This document shows positions 7,200 to 15,852 of a DNA stretch of 64,000 bases, one piece after another (position 1 is the stretch's first letter; the number at the start of each line of letters is the position of its first letter). The notes beneath the pieces were generated by a model that saw only the letters and a list, made by a program, of their open reading frames with translations, was not told the origin of the DNA and did no database searches. The position numbers and the translations under genes were made by a program. The stretch spans positions 186,001 through 250,000 of the forward strand of contig NZ_QKZT01000001.1 of the NCBI RefSeq assembly GCF_003254055.1. Direction: 5' to 3'. The stretch comes from Algoriphagus chordae (GTDB taxonomy: Bacteria > Bacteroidota > Bacteroidia > Cytophagales > Cyclobacteriaceae).

Positions 7200-10055
7200 A
7201 TGAAGAAAAACTACCACATTATACTACTGATTTTTAGCCTTTTAATAGGCACATCAGCATTTGGACAGCGACCAACAGGTCAAGATCGTCCTGAAAGAAA
7301 ATTAAAAGGAACCGTCATGGACGGGAGCACCAAAACACCCATGGCTGGTGCCAATGTGCTTATCAAAACTGTTACAGATTCGCTTTTGGTCGGAACAGTT
7401 ACAGATGGAAAAGGGAATTTTGAAATTGTAAGACCTAACATTCCTTCAGTAAAAATCGAAATCAAATTTATTGGTTACGAGACTATTTCTAAGACTCACT
7501 CAGGGAGAGATCCAATTGATCTTGGTGTATTGACGCTTGTAGAAGATGCACAAGTATTAGGTGAGGTGGTCATAGAGGGCCAAAACCCAATGGGTGAAAT
7601 GAGAGGAGATACTACCTCATTCAATGCCAGCGCTTTTAAAACTAGGGAAAATGGCATGGCTGAAGACTTGATTGGTAAGATTCCAGGTGTTACCATCGCA
7701 AACGGTGAAGTTCAGGCTCAAGGTGAAGCTGTACAAAAGATTTTGGTAGACGGCCGTGAGTTTTTCGGTTCTGATCCTAATATTGCTTTGAAAAATCTGC
7801 CAGCAGAGTCAATAGATAGAGTAGAAATATTGGATCAAAAATCTGATCAAAGTAGATTGACTGGTTTCGATGACGGAACTTATACGAAGACTATCAATAT
7901 CATTTTGAGAGAAGATCGAAAAAATGGCCAGTTCGGTAGAGTATATGGTGGATATGGTACAGATGAAAGGTATAATGCCGGTGGTAGTGTAAATTTTTTC
8001 AAAGGCGATAGAAGAGTTTCTGTCCTAGGATTGTTCAATAATATCAATCAACAAAATTTCTCCAGTGATGATCTTGCGGGAGTAAACGCCAACGCTTCTG
8101 GCGGTGGCGGAAGAGGACGTGGAGGTTTTGGTGGAGGCAATAGCAATTTCTATGGAGGCAATGATACTGGTATTATTACTTCCAATGCATTGGGACTTAA
8201 CTATAGTGATAAGTTGGGCTCTAAGGTCAACTTTACAGGAAGTTACTTCTTCAACAATACACAGAATACCCTTCGCCAAATCACTAATAGACAAACCGTA
8301 ATCAACGAAACTACTACGCAGAATTATCAAGAAAACTTGGTCAATTCTGTAGATAATTATAATCACCGTGCTAATGCCCGAATTGAAGCGGATCTGAATG
8401 ATAAAAACTCCTTAATTATCACTCCGAATATTTCATTCCGTACAAGCAAAACCTTCTCTGATAGGGATGCCTTGACTTTAGCAAATGATACAGATTCACT
8501 TTCTTCACTGCGTTCTATTACGAATGCTGAGACCAACTCCTATAGCATCGCCAATAACCTGACATATCGCTATAAGTTTGACAAAAAAGGCAGAACTTTC
8601 TCTACAGATATAAATACCTCTTGGAGTAATAATGATCAAGATTCAGAGCTGGCTGGGGCTAGCAAGGATTATGGGAAAAACCAACTGGACACGACGCTGC
8701 AAGACACAGACTTACTGTCAAAGGGTTTCAACTATAGAATAAATGCTACTTTAACAGAACCTTTAAGTGAAAAATCCATTGCGACATTTGGCTATCAGAT
8801 AGGAAACAACAAAACTGATTCAGATCAAAAAACAAGAGTATTAAACGATGAAAATATCCCGGTTTTAGATACTGCCTTGAGTAATGAATTTAACAACAAG
8901 TTTATCACGCAGAGATTGAGAACTGGCTATGCTTACAATAGTCAAGGCTGGAATTTGAGTGCTAATTTGGATTACCAATATGCTAAGTTGGATAATGAGG
9001 CTTTCTTCCCTACGGAAGGGGTATTTGTTCGTGATTTCAACAATATCTTGCCAAGCGCAAGCGTAAGCTATAGAAATAGAGAGTCTGGACTGAACTTCCG
9101 CTTAAGGTATAGAACAAGCACTGACGAACCTTCAGTAAGCCAGTTGCAAAATGTGGTGAATAACCAAAACCCATTGAGCCTAAGCGTGGGTAATCCAAAT
9201 TTGGGTCAGAGTTTCCAAAACAGCATTTTTGCTAATATTGGTAAATTCAATATGGAGAAAAATCGTACCTTCTTCATATTTGCTAACATTGCTACAACCA
9301 AGGATTACATCGGTAGTAGCACCTACATTGCCGCTCAAGATACCTTGATCAATGGAGAGATTTTACTTCGTCCAGGAGGACAGATTTCTCAGCCTGTCAA
9401 CTTGGATGGGAACTTTAGTAGCCGAATGTTTATGACTTATGGGGCTCCAATCAAAGGAATCAAAACTAATATCAATTTAAACACACGAGTTGGTTTCAGT
9501 AGATCTCCAGGACTTATCAACGGAGAGAAAAACATCAATGAGAATATTGATCTGGGTCAAGGAATTACCTTTACCTCTAATATTAGCAAGGATTTTGACT
9601 TTACGATCAGTACCACAGGTACCTACACGATTGTGAACTCAAGTTTGCAAGAGAATTTAAATAACAATTACTATATCCAAGAATCAAATCTTCGCTTATA
9701 TTACTCTCCGAATGATGGAAAGCTATTTGTTGGAAATACGGTAAACAATAGCTTATACCGTGGACTTTCAGAAGGATTTGATCAGTCTGTATGGCTCTGG
9801 AACATGGAAGCCGGTTATAGATTCGCTAAGAACAATAAGGCAGAGCTAAAGTTAGTCATCTTCGATTTGCTTAATCAGAATAATAGCATCACCCGAACCA
9901 TTTCAGATGTATCCGTGTCCGATGTTTATACCAATGTCTTGACCAGGTATGGTATGCTGACCTTCACTTACATTCTGGGTAATTTCAAACAGCCAGAACC
10001 GTCTGACCAACCTTGGCAAAGAAGAGGCCCTTCTAGAGGTGGAAGAACTTGGTAA
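7200..10055 (+). CDS. TonB-dependent receptor-like outer membrane beta-barrel protein
   Basis: 951 residues. Signal peptide (cleavage near SAFGQ, residue 23), then a carboxypeptidase-regulatory-like domain (GTVMDGSTKTPMAGANVLI region, about 37-110), a plug domain (about 140-230, with IPGVTIANGEVQAQGEAVQ and ILVDGREFFGSD), and a C-terminal barrel of the OMP_b-brl_3 type. A Gly/Arg-rich loop (about 300-322, GGGGRGRGGFGGG) interrupts the first barrel strands. No classic TonB box is obvious. It is a monocistronic gene with a terminator at 10108 and no SusD partner, unlike polysaccharide-utilisation receptors. The ligand is unknown. Confidence 0.88.
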   Translation: MKKNYHIILLIFSLLIGTSAFGQRPTGQDRPERKLKGTVMDGSTKTPMAGANVLIKTVTDSLLVGTVTDGKGNFEIVRPNIPSVKIEIKFIGYETISKTHSGRDPIDLGVLTLVEDAQVLGEVVIEGQNPMGEMRGDTTSFNASAFKTRENGMAEDLIGKIPGVTIANGEVQAQGEAVQKILVDGREFFGSDPNIALKNLPAESIDRVEILDQKSDQSRLTGFDDGTYTKTINIILREDRKNGQFGRVYGGYGTDERYNAGGSVNFFKGDRRVSVLGLFNNINQQNFSSDDLAGVNANASGGGGRGRGGFGGGNSNFYGGNDTGIITSNALGLNYSDKLGSKVNFTGSYFFNNTQNTLRQITNRQTVINETTTQNYQENLVNSVDNYNHRANARIEADLNDKNSLIITPNISFRTSKTFSDRDALTLANDTDSLSSLRSITNAETNSYSIANNLTYRYKFDKKGRTFSTDINTSWSNNDQDSELAGASKDYGKNQLDTTLQDTDLLSKGFNYRINATLTEPLSEKSIATFGYQIGNNKTDSDQKTRVLNDENIPVLDTALSNEFNNKFITQRLRTGYAYNSQGWNLSANLDYQYAKLDNEAFFPTEGVFVRDFNNILPSASVSYRNRESGLNFRLRYRTSTDEPSVSQLQNVVNNQNPLSLSVGNPNLGQSFQNSIFANIGKFNMEKNRTFFIFANIATTKDYIGSSTYIAAQDTLINGEILLRPGGQISQPVNLDGNFSSRMFMTYGAPIKGIKTNINLNTRVGFSRSPGLINGEKNINENIDLGQGITFTSNISKDFDFTISTTGTYTIVNSSLQENLNNNYYIQESNLRLYYSPNDGKLFVGNTVNNSLYRGLSEGFDQSVWLWNMEAGYRFAKNNKAELKLVIFDLLNQNNSITRTISDVSVSDVYTNVLTRYGMLTFTYILGNFKQPEPSDQPWQRRGPSRGGRTW

Positions 10056-10107
10056 AGTGTGATTTTCGCGTTTTGATTTAAGAATTACGAAATCTAAGAA
10101 TCCTTAT

Positions 10108-10138
10108 ACCGACTGGAGAAATTCAGTCGGTTTTTTTA
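10108..10138 (+). terminator. Intrinsic terminator after the receptor gene
   Basis: ACCGACTG (10108-10115) pairs with CAGTCGGT (10124-10131) around gagaaatt, followed by seven T residues. Strong stem-loop plus U-tract. Confidence 0.9.
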
Positions 10139-10143
10139 TTATC

Positions 10144-10281
10144 ATGAGAATCCTTTTTTTGACTCAGGTTAGATCAATCATCCAAATCGTAGTGAATGAA
10201 GAGACAAACGAAATCTATGGACTGACAACCGATGAAGATCCTGGGATTGCTGTATTTCAAATTCCCCAGGAGCTTTTCTGA
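10144..10281 (+). pseudogene. Possible C-terminal scrap of a beta-propeller protein
   Basis: A 45-codon ORF starts directly after the terminator with no visible ribosome-binding site. Its second half (VVNEETNEIYGLTTDEDPG, then IAVFQIP) resembles the last blade of TolB-like six-bladed beta-propeller proteins, where a D-x-x-x-x-x-I-Y-G/A-L pattern precedes a short strand at the C-terminus. The first 14 residues do not fit a signal peptide. I read it as a decayed 3' remnant, though it could be noncoding. Similarity is from memory of the family pattern, not a search. Confidence 0.3.
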
Positions 10282-10370
10282 CAAAAAATTATTTGCCAAT
10301 CATATCCCCAAAATTAGAGTAGAGAATTGTTAACCACCGGCTTTTGGAGAAGTAGGCTAACAAAATGAAT

Positions 10371-10412
10371 TGTGTCCTCCGCGTAAAACTCTGCGTGCTT
10401 TGCGGTTAAAAA
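10371..10412. repeat. Dispersed intergenic repeat, copy 1
   Basis: The stretch containing ctctgcgtgctttgcggtta (10390-10409) shares its wording (ctctgcg ... ctttgcggt(t)aaaa) with a second intergenic stretch at 12694-12737. The two copies differ by small internal spacers. Nothing in the sequence suggests coding. Such near-identical short intergenic strings are common in Bacteroidota genomes. Confidence 0.5.
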
Positions 10413-10421
10413 AATTCACAC

Positions 10422-10450
10422 AAAAAAGCCGACCCCTTTCGGAGCCGGCT
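10422..10450 (-). terminator. Intrinsic terminator of the fasciclin gene
   Basis: On the minus strand AGCCGGCTCC and GGGGTCGGCT form a 10-bp stem (two G-T pairs) capped by a GAAA tetraloop, followed by TTTTT. It lies 24 bp beyond the fasciclin stop codon. Confidence 0.9.
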
Positions 10451-10473
10451 TAGCATTGGGCAACCAGCAACTA

Positions 10474-11040
10474 TTACATTTTTGGTAGTAGTACGGTATC
10501 TACTGAGTGGATCACACCATTAGACTGCCATACATCCGCAATTGTAACTTTAGATTCTCCACCGTTTGCGTCAGTGATGTAAAGATCTTTTCCTTTCATC
10601 CAAGCAGTTAACTTTCCGCCTTGAACTGTTGTAAGTACAGCTTTACCGTCTCCTTTTTTGATGGCAGCAGCGATTTCTTTGGATCCCATTTTACCAGCTA
10701 CCACGTGGTAAGTAAGAACTGCCTGAAGTGTAGTTTTGTTTTCCGGTTTCAAAAGAGTCTCTACCGTTCCTGCTGGAAGCTTCTCAAAAGCCATATTATC
10801 CGGTGCAAAAACCGTAAATGGTCCAGTTCCTTGAAGCGTTTCTACTAAACCCGCTGCTTTTACAGCCGCTACCAATGTGGTATGATCAGCAGAATTCACT
10901 GCATTTTCCACGATATTTTTTGATGGATACATTTCTGCTCCACCTACCATTTTTGTTTTTTCCATTTGAGCAAAAGCTATGTTTGCAGAAAGAAAAATAA
11001 AGGCTGCAAAAGCCAGTTTGAAGAAATTTTGAATTTTCAT
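10474..11040 (-). CDS. Secreted fasciclin (FAS1) domain protein
   Basis: 188 residues: a signal peptide ending near IAFAQ (residue 25), then one FAS1 domain of about 135 residues. The two conserved FAS1 boxes are visible: H1-like GTGPFTVFAPDNMAFEKLP (about 91-109) and H2-like SNGVIHSVDTVLLPK at the C-terminus, with YHVVAGKM in between. FAS1 proteins act in extracellular adhesion or cell-surface interactions; the partner is unknown. Monocistronic, with its own terminator. Pairs head-to-head with pheS across a 278-bp gap. Predicted to be periplasmic or surface exposed. Confidence 0.92.
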   Translation of the reverse strand: MKIQNFFKLAFAAFIFLSANIAFAQMEKTKMVGGAEMYPSKNIVENAVNSADHTTLVAAVKAAGLVETLQGTGPFTVFAPDNMAFEKLPAGTVETLLKPENKTTLQAVLTYHVVAGKMGSKEIAAAIKKGDGKAVLTTVQGGKLTAWMKGKDLYITDANGGESKVTIADVWQSNGVIHSVDTVLLPKM

Positions 11041-11288
11041 GATCTTGTTAGTTTCATGATTTTTTTTGGTTTCTTATTTGGAATGAGATACGGGAGATTA
11101 CTAGTTTCTGGATTTACAGAGATTAAAAAATTTACGAATTGGGATGGTTGATTTACGAGATAATCAGAACTCCATCCTTTCATTACCCTTCAGGCCTTTT
11201 GATGGTAGATGTAGGACGATTTTCTGATCTTCTAGCTTTTCACAACCTAAAGTCAACCTTCATCCTTTCCAAAAGACCTCAAAAATGG

Positions 11289-11296
11289 TAGCTTTG
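11289..11296 (+). promoter_or_regulatory. -7 promoter element of pheS
   Basis: TAGCTTTG is an exact match to the Bacteroidota TAnnTTTG element, 23 bp before the pheS start codon. No convincing -33 TTG at 17-23 bp was found. Confidence 0.55.
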
Positions 11297-11318
11297 TCAC
11301 TCGAATAAATGGAGTCCA

Positions 11319-12344
11319 ATGTATCAGGAGAAAATCGAATCTATCAAAGCAGCTATTTCAGCCGCCGACGCAACTAACCCAGAGGAGCTAGAAGCCTACA
11401 GAATGGAGTATATCTCCAAGAAATCTGTGGTGGGAGAGCTTTTTGCTGGCATGGGAAAAATCCCTAACGAGGAGAAAAAATCCTATGGTCAGCTGGTAAA
11501 TGGCGTAAAGCAATTGGCGGAAGCGAAGTTTCAAGAATTGATTGAAAAAGTGAGCCAAGCCAACAAGAAGTCAAAATCAGCTGATATTGACTTGACGCTA
11601 CCTCCTTCCAATCAAAGCCTTGGTGGGATTCATCCACTTACAGCTACACGTCAGCGCATCATCGAAATTTTCGAGCGAATAGGTTTCAACCTTTCCGAAG
11701 GTCCGGAGATCGAAGACGATTGGCATAACTTCACTGCCCTGAATTTCCCTGAAAATCACCCTGCTCGTGAGATGCAGGATACATTTTTCATAGAGAAAAA
11801 CCCTGATATCGCGTTGAGAACACATACTTCCTCTGTGCAGGTTCGCGTGATGGAAAATCAAAAACCTCCGATTCGTACCCTTTCTCCAGGAAGAGTTTAT
11901 AGAAATGAAGCGATCTCAGCTCGTGCACATTGTATTTTCCACCAAGTAGAAGGATTGTATGTAGATGAAAATGTAGGTTTCGCTGATTTGAAAAACACCT
12001 TGTATCACTTCGCCAAAGAGATGTTTGGTAAGGAAACCAAAGTACGCTTCAGACCATCATACTTCCCTTTTACAGAGCCAAGTGCAGAGATTGACATCAC
12101 ATGCTTGATTTGTGGTGGCAAGGGCTGTAATGTCTGTAAAGGCAGCGGTTGGGTAGAAATCGGTGGATCAGGAATGGTAGATCCGAATGTGTTGGAGAAT
12201 TGCGGAATAGATTCTAAGAAATATACTGGCTTTGCCTTCGGTATGGGTATAGAGCGAATCGCCATGCTGAAATATCAGATCAAAGATCTTCGATTATTTA
12301 CAGAGAATGACCTGAGGTTTCTGAAGCAGTTTAGGACAGTTTGA
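11319..12344 (+). CDS. pheS: Phenylalanyl-tRNA synthetase alpha subunit
   Basis: 341 residues, the usual PheS length. An N-terminal coiled-coil tRNA-binding arm (about 1-85) is followed by the class II catalytic core: HPLTATRQRIIEIFERIGF (about 108-126), the motif 2 region RTLSPGRVYRNEAISARAHC split across 185-205, FTEPSAEIDI (about 249) and motif 3 GFAFGMGIERIAMLKYQI (about 307-324). A cysteine-rich insertion CLICGGKGCNVCKGSGW near 259-275 is typical of many bacterial PheS proteins. Charges tRNA-Phe with PheT, which is not adjacent here. Followed by its own terminator at 12355. Confidence 0.98.
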   Translation: MYQEKIESIKAAISAADATNPEELEAYRMEYISKKSVVGELFAGMGKIPNEEKKSYGQLVNGVKQLAEAKFQELIEKVSQANKKSKSADIDLTLPPSNQSLGGIHPLTATRQRIIEIFERIGFNLSEGPEIEDDWHNFTALNFPENHPAREMQDTFFIEKNPDIALRTHTSSVQVRVMENQKPPIRTLSPGRVYRNEAISARAHCIFHQVEGLYVDENVGFADLKNTLYHFAKEMFGKETKVRFRPSYFPFTEPSAEIDITCLICGGKGCNVCKGSGWVEIGGSGMVDPNVLENCGIDSKKYTGFAFGMGIERIAMLKYQIKDLRLFTENDLRFLKQFRTV

Positions 12345-12354
12345 TAAAACTTAG

Positions 12355-12385
12355 AAAGGCGTTGAGAAATCAGCGCCTTTTTTTT
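12355..12385 (+). terminator. Intrinsic terminator after pheS
   Basis: AAGGCG-t-TGA and TCA-g-CGCCTT form a stem with one mismatch around a gaaa loop (12355-12379), followed by a run of T residues. Confidence 0.88.
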
Positions 12386-12742
12386 GAGTTTTTATAACCG
12401 TAGTGATTGCAGACTCTCGATATATATCTGGATCGCCGTGGGCGTACCTGGAATTTACTGTTATCCTGCTTCTCCAGAAGCTGGATAATGTAAAATTAGA
12501 TTGCTTCCCCGACACATCTGGGCAGGCTGTGTCTACCAATGAAGCATTGTGTTTTTATAGGAATTAGTGCCAGTCAGAGCGAAGTCGAGGACAATAATTT
12601 TACTTGCTTTAAAGTAGGCTTCGACTTCGCTCAGCCCGACACAGTCATCTCCGTTTTATATATTCTTGGATTTTGAATACTTGCAATGACGTTACTCTGT
12701 GTTTTCTCTGCGAAATCCTGGCGCTCTTTGCGGTAAAAAGTA
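12386..12742. repeat. Gene-free mosaic of short intergenic repeats
   Basis: The 357-bp gap between pheS and kmo holds no credible ORF but several repeat-like blocks. A hairpin pairs TTATCCtGCTTC (12461-12472) with GAAGCtGGATAA (12477-12488). A second has arms GACACA/TGTGTC near 12510-12535. A 12-bp inverted repeat has arms GAGCGAAGTCGA (12577-12588) and TCGACTTCGCTC (12621-12632). The right end (12694-12737) is the second copy of the ctctgcg/ctttgcggt repeat at 10390. Strings such as gattgcttc and gcaatgac, seen here, are familiar ends of Bacteroidota interspersed repeats; that link is from memory. Confidence 0.6.
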
Positions 12743-14113
12743 CTACACCGCTTTTGCTGTTTCCATTTTATAGATAATATCCTCGTAGTCGAGCTTATTC
12801 CAGTTCTCCGTGATCAGTGGATCAGCCATTACGCGATCCATTATGGCCTCCTGAAGCTTCCCTTGAGTATAAGCTTCCGAATACCTCATATCTGTGAAAG
12901 TCACCATAGAATAGAGCGGAATCCAATCATTCGGATACAATTCGTACAGCTTGGCTTCAATCTTTTTGCGAAGCACAAACTTAGGATCTGCCACAGAATC
13001 TCTCATTTCTTCAAAATTCTCCATCGCCAATTGGCAGATTGCATCTGTATCTATTTTGCGAGTTTTTTGGAATTTTTCGAATACCAAATCCCATGAATTC
13101 GTCCCGAACTTATCAATCAAGCCATTCAAAATCGAGCAATCTTCAAAGCCACAATTCATACCCTGTCCATAGAACGGAACCATCGCATGACTAGCATCTC
13201 CCATCAGCAAACTCGTGCCTTGAACCCATGGGAAACATTCCACATTGATCAGAGCTGAAGTAGGATTGGTAAAAAACTCAGTCTTAAGATTTGGCATCAA
13301 CTGATACGCATCGTCAAAATAATTGGAGAAAAGGATCTCAAGATCATTCTCATCATTGATTTTGTCAAAGCATATTTTGGATTTGCTGTGCGGCAAAAAT
13401 AGCGTGCAAGTAAAAGTCTTATCAGGATTGGGAAGTGCGATCAGCATAAACTTGCCTCTTGGCCAAATATGCAGTGCATTTGGGTCCATCGCAAACTCTC
13501 CTTCTGCAGTTGCAGGGATCGTGAGCTCCTTATATTCGTGCGTGATATATTCTTGCTTGTAATTGAATCTGATCTGCTTTTGCATCGCCAATCTAAGCGA
13601 GGAATAAGCTCCATCTGATCCAAATAATACCGGTGCAAGCACTTTCTTTTCTCCTTCTGGAGTCTGGAAGTCAATTTCCTGAGTACGGAAATCCACGTCG
13701 GTACACTTGTATTCAAAATTAAAATGAACACCTAGACGCTCTCCTTCTTCTACCAGCAGTTGGTTGAATTTTCCTCTCGAAAGGGAATAAATCGCCTCAT
13801 TCTCTTTACCGTAGGAAATAAAAGTAGTGCCTCCATGCTCATCATGAACCTTGCGGCCATACATCGGAATAGCCAAAGGCATCACTTTATCTTTTAATCC
13901 GACTTCCTCCAATGCTTTCCAGCCTCTATGACTCACTGCCATATTGATGGATCTTTTGCCTTCTTCGAAAGTGGATTTTCGCTTGTCAGGTCTCTTGTCA
14001 TATACTTCGACCTCTAAGCCCTGTTGCTTTAGGTATATAGCCATTAGGGATCCAATTAATCCGGCTCCTAATACGGTAACTTGATTCTTTTCCATTTGGA
14101 TTGTTTTATCCAC
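12743..14113 (-). CDS. kmo: Kynurenine 3-monooxygenase
   Basis: 456-residue FAD-dependent aromatic hydroxylase converting L-kynurenine to 3-hydroxykynurenine with NADPH and O2. Rossmann motif VTVLGAGLIGSLMAIYLKQQ lies at about 12-31; the second FAD motif GDASHAMVPFYGQGMNCGFED region is at about 307-327; the kynurenine-type KMO signature GSDGAYSSLR is near 165. A hydrophobic C-terminal membrane anchor as in eukaryotic KMO is not obvious. Starts at M1 or M7 (14113 or 14095); M7 gives the more usual distance to the Rossmann loop. It lies 7 bp after kynU on the same strand, so the two are probably co-transcribed. Confidence 0.95.
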   Translation of the reverse strand: MDKTIQMEKNQVTVLGAGLIGSLMAIYLKQQGLEVEVYDKRPDKRKSTFEEGKRSINMAVSHRGWKALEEVGLKDKVMPLAIPMYGRKVHDEHGGTTFISYGKENEAIYSLSRGKFNQLLVEEGERLGVHFNFEYKCTDVDFRTQEIDFQTPEGEKKVLAPVLFGSDGAYSSLRLAMQKQIRFNYKQEYITHEYKELTIPATAEGEFAMDPNALHIWPRGKFMLIALPNPDKTFTCTLFLPHSKSKICFDKINDENDLEILFSNYFDDAYQLMPNLKTEFFTNPTSALINVECFPWVQGTSLLMGDASHAMVPFYGQGMNCGFEDCSILNGLIDKFGTNSWDLVFEKFQKTRKIDTDAICQLAMENFEEMRDSVADPKFVLRKKIEAKLYELYPNDWIPLYSMVTFTDMRYSEAYTQGKLQEAIMDRVMADPLITENWNKLDYEDIIYKMETAKAV

Positions 14114-14120
14114 GCTTCCT

Positions 14121-15398
14121 TTAAGCGAATTTCTTCAGAGATTGTTCCAAAATCTGTGCAAATCGGAACAGGTCTAGGAAGCTGTTATAGAGCGGTGTAG
14201 GTGCCAGACGAATCACATTTGGATTGCGCCAGTCGCCCACGACTCCCTGTTTATACCATTCATCGAATACAGCCTTGCCTCCGCGATGAATGTGCAAAGA
14301 TAACTGACAGCCTCTTTCCGCAGGATTTTTAGGAGTAATAATTTCCAAAACCCCTGATTTTCCGCTGATTTCCTCAATTAAATAGGCCAAATATGCTGTC
14401 AACTGCTCAGATTTCTTTCTCATATTCGCCATTCCAGCTTCTTGGAAAATATCCAACGAAGCCTGATGAACGGCCAATCCAATGATATCGGAATTGGAAA
14501 GCTGCCAGCCATCTGCACCATGCATAGGCACAAAGCCCTTTTCCATCTTGAAGCGCTGCTCCTGATCATGTCCCCACCATCCTGCAAAGCGATTTAAGTC
14601 AGGTCGCTCCGCAAATCGCTCATGGATAAATACGCCTGAAACATTTCCAGGGCCTGAATTCATGTATTTATAGCTACACCAAGTAGCAAAATCCACATCC
14701 CAATCATGCAAACTTAATGGAGCATTTCCCGCTGCATGAGCCAAATCAAATCCTGCATAAGCTCCTACTTCATGGGCGGCTGCCGTAATGGCTTTCATAT
14801 CAAAAACTTGGCCCGTATAGTATTGCAAACCAGCCATATTCACCATAGCCAGGGAATCACCCTGATTTCTTATTTCTGCCAAAATATCTTCCGTACGAAG
14901 CGTATGCTCGCCTTCTCTTGGCGTAAGTTCCACGATGGCTTCCTCCGGATCTAAGCCATGGAACTTCACCTGAGTTTCCAACATATATTGATCTGATGGA
15001 AAAGCACCTGCTTCTACGATGATTTTGTAACGCTCCTTGGTAGGCTTGTAAAACGAAACCATCAACAAATGAAGATTAACCGATAGATTATTCATCGCCA
15101 CTACCTCGTGTTCATGAGCACCGACGATTTCGGCTAGGGCTGGCTTTGATTTCTGCTTCGCAAAAAACCAGGCATCTTCCCCATGAAAATGCCCATCTAC
15201 AGCCATTTCAGCCCAGTTTTTCAATTCCTTTGCGATGTAATCTTTAGCCGATTTGGGCTGTAAACCCAGAGAATTTCCGCAAAGGTAAATCGCATCTTTT
15301 CCATCTACCTTAGGAAAAAGAAACCTATCCCGAAAATGTGAAAGAGTATCTTGCTCATCCATCTCCTGAGCGAATTCAGCTGAATATTGGTAGTTCAT
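14121..15398 (-). CDS. kynU: Kynureninase
   Basis: PLP-dependent hydrolase (425 residues from the ATG at 15398) that splits 3-hydroxykynurenine to 3-hydroxyanthranilate and alanine. Seen: IYLCGNSLGLQPKSA near 38-52, the PLP Asp in GFDLAHAAGN (about 220), and the Schiff-base lysine in WCSYKYMNSGPGN (about 246). The reading frame continues 20 codons upstream to 15458, but that extension is unlike the family and the protein from M21 (MNYQYSAEFAQEMD) has normal length. It is immediately upstream of kmo. A 455-bp repeat-containing gap separates it from the dioxygenase gene that precedes it on the same strand. Confidence 0.95.
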   Translation of the reverse strand: MNYQYSAEFAQEMDEQDTLSHFRDRFLFPKVDGKDAIYLCGNSLGLQPKSAKDYIAKELKNWAEMAVDGHFHGEDAWFFAKQKSKPALAEIVGAHEHEVVAMNNLSVNLHLLMVSFYKPTKERYKIIVEAGAFPSDQYMLETQVKFHGLDPEEAIVELTPREGEHTLRTEDILAEIRNQGDSLAMVNMAGLQYYTGQVFDMKAITAAAHEVGAYAGFDLAHAAGNAPLSLHDWDVDFATWCSYKYMNSGPGNVSGVFIHERFAERPDLNRFAGWWGHDQEQRFKMEKGFVPMHGADGWQLSNSDIIGLAVHQASLDIFQEAGMANMRKKSEQLTAYLAYLIEEISGKSGVLEIITPKNPAERGCQLSLHIHRGGKAVFDEWYKQGVVGDWRNPNVIRLAPTPLYNSFLDLFRFAQILEQSLKKFA

Positions 15399-15499
15399 TT
15401 TTGAAATGTTTGGGTATATAAATTCTTTATAAGTTCGCGAAACAATGAAAGTGATCAAATAGGATATGGCGATTAAGATCCGAAGGATTGATACGATTA

Positions 15500-15660
15500 A
15501 TGACCCTCGGCATAGCCGGGGGAAAAGGAAAAACTTGGTTAAGAAGCCCCGTAGGGGTGCTACTTTATAGTTTCGCCCATTCAGGGCTCAGAATGAGATC
15601 GATTCTATAACCCTGCACTTTGTACAGGGTTATGAATAGTTTTGCTCCTTCGGAGCTCGT
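15500..15660. repeat. Multi-hairpin interspersed repeat element
   Basis: Four palindromes follow one another. CCCTCGGC/GCCGGGGG with an ATA loop spans 15504-15522. AGCCCC/GGGGTGCT lies near 15545-15560. ATAACCCTG (15607-15615) pairs with CAGGGTTAT (15625-15633). GCTCC/GGAGC with a TTC loop spans 15644-15656. Between them is GCCCattcaGGGC. No ORF is present. The pattern of successive short GC-rich stems in AT-rich sequence matches REP-like intergenic elements common in Bacteroidota. The remaining gap (15661-15852) shows only a short tcggacatcggtcac string related to the 23.8-kb repeat. Confidence 0.7.
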
Positions 15661-15852
15661 CGTAGTATAATATGTGGCTTAAATGGTGAAATTCAAATAT
15701 TATGCTGGTGATTTTGGTACCTGGCGAAAACCGTATAATCTCAGCTATTAAGTAAGACTCATTATCTACGCTTTAAAGCAAAAGCATCCTATACATTCAA
15801 GGCGCATCGGACATCGGTCACCCGGCATCCTGCCATTGCCTTAAACAAAACG

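Noticed and set aside
12577..12632. Inverted repeat considered as terminator of pheS
   Set aside because: The loop is about 32 bp and no T-run follows; a better terminator lies at 12355.
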